64,000 bases of DNA. Source: Glaciecola siphonariae. Its GTDB lineage: Bacteria; Pseudomonadota; Gammaproteobacteria; Enterobacterales; Alteromonadaceae. The stretch is from positions 868,001-932,000 of the forward strand of contig NZ_JBHSGU010000002.1 in the NCBI RefSeq assembly GCF_042652645.1, in the 5' to 3' direction. Shown piece by piece: positions 62,373 through 64,000 of the stretch. A program made the translations under genes and the position numbers. The notes beneath the pieces were generated by a model, which was not told the origin of the DNA, did no database searches, and saw only the letters and a list, made by a program, of their open reading frames with translations. The first letter of the stretch is position 1. Every line of letters starts with the position of its first letter.

Positions 62373-63263
62373 TTATAAACGGCAGGACTGTGTATAGCCA
62401 TCAAATAATTGCCAGCTTCCAGCAAGCTGTACATCATTTAATGAAAGATTTTTGATGTACAGTCGGTTGTTCTTAAGATGATACATTGCACTGAACTGTT
62501 CTAGCGAAGCACCATTTAAGGCCTGTGCAATAAATTGAGACAGCACCACGTCAAAGGACATTGGGTAGACTCGCAATAAGCGTTCTCCGGGTGCGTAGGC
62601 GCGCTGTAAGCGTCGTTCTGAAACACTAACCTCACCAGAAACGCTGCGCAACAAACCACTGGGCTGACTAGGTAAGTTAGTTAGCGGCATGAGTCCGCTT
62701 TTAGCATCAGCCTTAGCATTTTTATTTGGTGAAGATGCTTCGACCGCCAATCCAATTCCCACACAATGATACAAAAAATCGGTCACTTGCTGCCTCTTAC
62801 GCGCATTGTTTGGCATAGAGATACGCATCTGACTGCGCGCAAACCCCTCTCTCACCTCTGCAGCGGTCGCCGCAAGTATTTTAGCTGCTAGCTCTGATGA
62901 TGCTTGCGTCTGCTCCTGCTCACTAGACTGCGGTGATGGCCTTTGAACACTCGGTTTTGTAGGTGCTGGCGCTGGATTATCTGCTGCTTGCGCTTGCGGG
63001 AGAGTGTTTTGTGCATGTTCGCCTGGCACGGGTGGCAAGGCAATCGACACCATCTTCATGGAAGACACGCTAGGCGCATGCGATGGCGTTTGTGCTTGCT
63101 TTTGCATGTGCGTTTGAAGATCGAGAGCCTCTTTTTTATTACGCGTAACGCCTTCAGAGTCTTCTTTTACTGACTTTTCGCCTTCGATATAAAAAACGAG
63201 ACTTGCTACTATCAGCAACATGAGCACATTCGCCAGTGCCCACCTTTTTTGCGCTAATCGCAT
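62373..63263 (-). CDS. Single-span membrane protein with periplasmic domain, unrecognised
   Basis: About 296 residues from ATG 63263, which has GGGA just upstream; an ATG at 63284 has no ribosome site. A basic N-terminus precedes one membrane helix (ALANVLMLLIVASLVFYI), then a Pro/Ala/Gln-rich linker (residues about 50-125) and a folded C-terminal domain with two cysteines (YHCVG and QSCRL). The topology is that of an inner-membrane-anchored periplasmic protein, like scaffolding components of envelope machines. I recognise no specific family. Confidence 0.7.
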   Translation of the reverse strand: MRLAQKRWALANVLMLLIVASLVFYIEGEKSVKEDSEGVTRNKKEALDLQTHMQKQAQTPSHAPSVSSMKMVSIALPPVPGEHAQNTLPQAQAADNPAPAPTKPSVQRPSPQSSEQEQTQASSELAAKILAATAAEVREGFARSQMRISMPNNARKRQQVTDFLYHCVGIGLAVEASSPNKNAKADAKSGLMPLTNLPSQPSGLLRSVSGEVSVSERRLQRAYAPGERLLRVYPMSFDVVLSQFIAQALNGASLEQFSAMYHLKNNRLYIKNLSLNDVQLAGSWQLFDGYTQSCRL

Positions 63264-63333
63264 TTTTCCCTTTCCTTTTTGCATCGGCGAGTGCCGCTTC
63301 AGTCGCGATGTAGTCGCGCCTTACAATGCCAAT

Positions 63334-63909
63334 TTATTTAGAACGCGAGTGCAAAGCGTCAATGGCGGCAAACTGACGTTTTTGTGCGAGGTCACGAAGT
63401 AAGGCCTGCTGCTGCAACCTTTTTAGCTGATCAGACTGCCCCTCATCAGCGCCTATATTCGACTGTGGGTAAGCAAAGGTTTTAACCGAGTTCTTTGCCT
63501 GTATGGATGCCTGCATAGCTTCAGGGATGCCCGATGCCTCGTTCTCTGTAGTGTCTGTCGGGTTCTGGTCTATTTTCTGGTCTATGTTCTGCTGTAAGTT
63601 TTGTTGTAGGTTCGGGGCTACGACCTGCTGCGTGTTTTGCTCTATCGCCTGTTGCATAGACTTTTGCATGTCAATTAACTGCGTGATTTTACGGTTAATG
63701 TCATTTAACTCAGTCTCATGTTCAAAGGCAGTCTTGCTTTTGGCGTTTTGGGCAGGCTCTGGGCTTGTTTGCAAAGCAGGCTCTCTTTGCTGCGCCGATG
63801 TTGAATCTAAAGCATCAAGCTTGTCAAGGCTAAACATGTCGTTGCTCATTGACGAATAAACCAAATAGGCAAAGCCACTGAGGCTAATTATAAAAAACAA
63901 AATCTTCAT
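63334..63909 (-). CDS. Single-span membrane protein with Gln-rich coiled coil, unrecognised
   Basis: A 191-residue protein from ATG 63909, which has AGGAG six bases upstream. An N-terminal helix (ILFFIISLSGFAYLVYSS) anchors it. A polar linker is followed by a Gln-rich coiled region (NRKITQLIDMQKSMQQAIEQ and NLQQNLQQNIDQKIDQ) and a charged C-terminus. First of three minus-strand genes; the next starts 70 bases later. No family recognised. Confidence 0.7.
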   Translation of the reverse strand: MKILFFIISLSGFAYLVYSSMSNDMFSLDKLDALDSTSAQQREPALQTSPEPAQNAKSKTAFEHETELNDINRKITQLIDMQKSMQQAIEQNTQQVVAPNLQQNLQQNIDQKIDQNPTDTTENEASGIPEAMQASIQAKNSVKTFAYPQSNIGADEGQSDQLKRLQQQALLRDLAQKRQFAAIDALHSRSK

Positions 63910-64000
63910 GCTTTCTCCTAGTTTGATGCTGATTGCACCATCATTGCGAAGGGCGTCAGTCATATTTTAATAAGACGGTCTCAGCTAATTTAAACACTGG

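Overview
The window reads as chromosomal DNA of a marine gammaproteobacterium, most likely an Alteromonadaceae-type organism (Alteromonas, Glaciecola or relatives). The reasons are the tmRNA tag ANDENYALAA, the order rimP-nusA-infB-rbfA-truB-rpsO, an E. coli-like ppsA/ppsR pair, two DUF3718-like secreted proteins, a large TonB-dependent receptor and several multidomain GGDEF/EAL proteins. The genus is inferred from gene content, not from a search. No integrase, transposase, prophage or CRISPR array was seen. Non-AUG starts are common: TTG for ydiJ, hemN and the giant lipoprotein, and GTG for ppsA, ppsR and truB.

Layout. 0-9 kb holds central carbon and RNA quality control: ydiJ, a 54-residue basic protein, divergent ppsA/ppsR with a HexR-like site between them, rnfH-ratA, smpB and ssrA (tmRNA). 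9-15 kb holds a small secreted protein, a DUF2254 membrane protein, an overlapping periplasmic-binding-protein + GGDEF/EAL pair and a membrane-anchored coiled-coil protein. 15.2-21.8 kb (minus strand) is the translation/transcription operon rimP-nusA-infB-rbfA-truB followed by rpsO. A strong promoter plus an intrinsic terminator lie ahead of rimP, suggesting a leader RNA or small RNA. 22-30.5 kb is an accessory block: a poly-HAMP chemoreceptor, a 1479-residue Ig-like-repeat lipoprotein that ends in a ten-cysteine module resembling Ly6/uPAR three-finger domains, and an outer-membrane beta-barrel protein. This block lies between an initiator tRNA gene and rimP, which are neighbours in E. coli.

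30.6-47 kb carries phhB, a TonB receptor, and a lipid/acyl-CoA catabolic neighbourhood: MaoC hydratase, LysR regulator, two acyl-CoA dehydrogenases, a FadJ-like multifunctional enzyme, a haloalkane-dehalogenase-like hydrolase, an SDR, a quinone oxidoreductase and a histidine phosphatase. Two DUF3718-like paralogues lie inside it. 47-54 kb has hemN with an FNR-like box, a zinc metalloprotease, a hypothetical gene, a repeat-bearing noncoding stretch, dut and an acyl-CoA ligase. 54-64 kb has a 1548-residue propeller/PAS/GGDEF/EAL sensor, an RNase J-like nuclease, a DUF1624 membrane protein and a three-gene minus-strand cluster of unrecognised envelope proteins.

The candidates for something undescribed are the Ig-repeat/three-finger-like lipoprotein with its partner barrel, the rimP leader element, and the unrecognised three-gene envelope cluster at the right end. 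Operators and leaderless starts are predictions from sequence alone.
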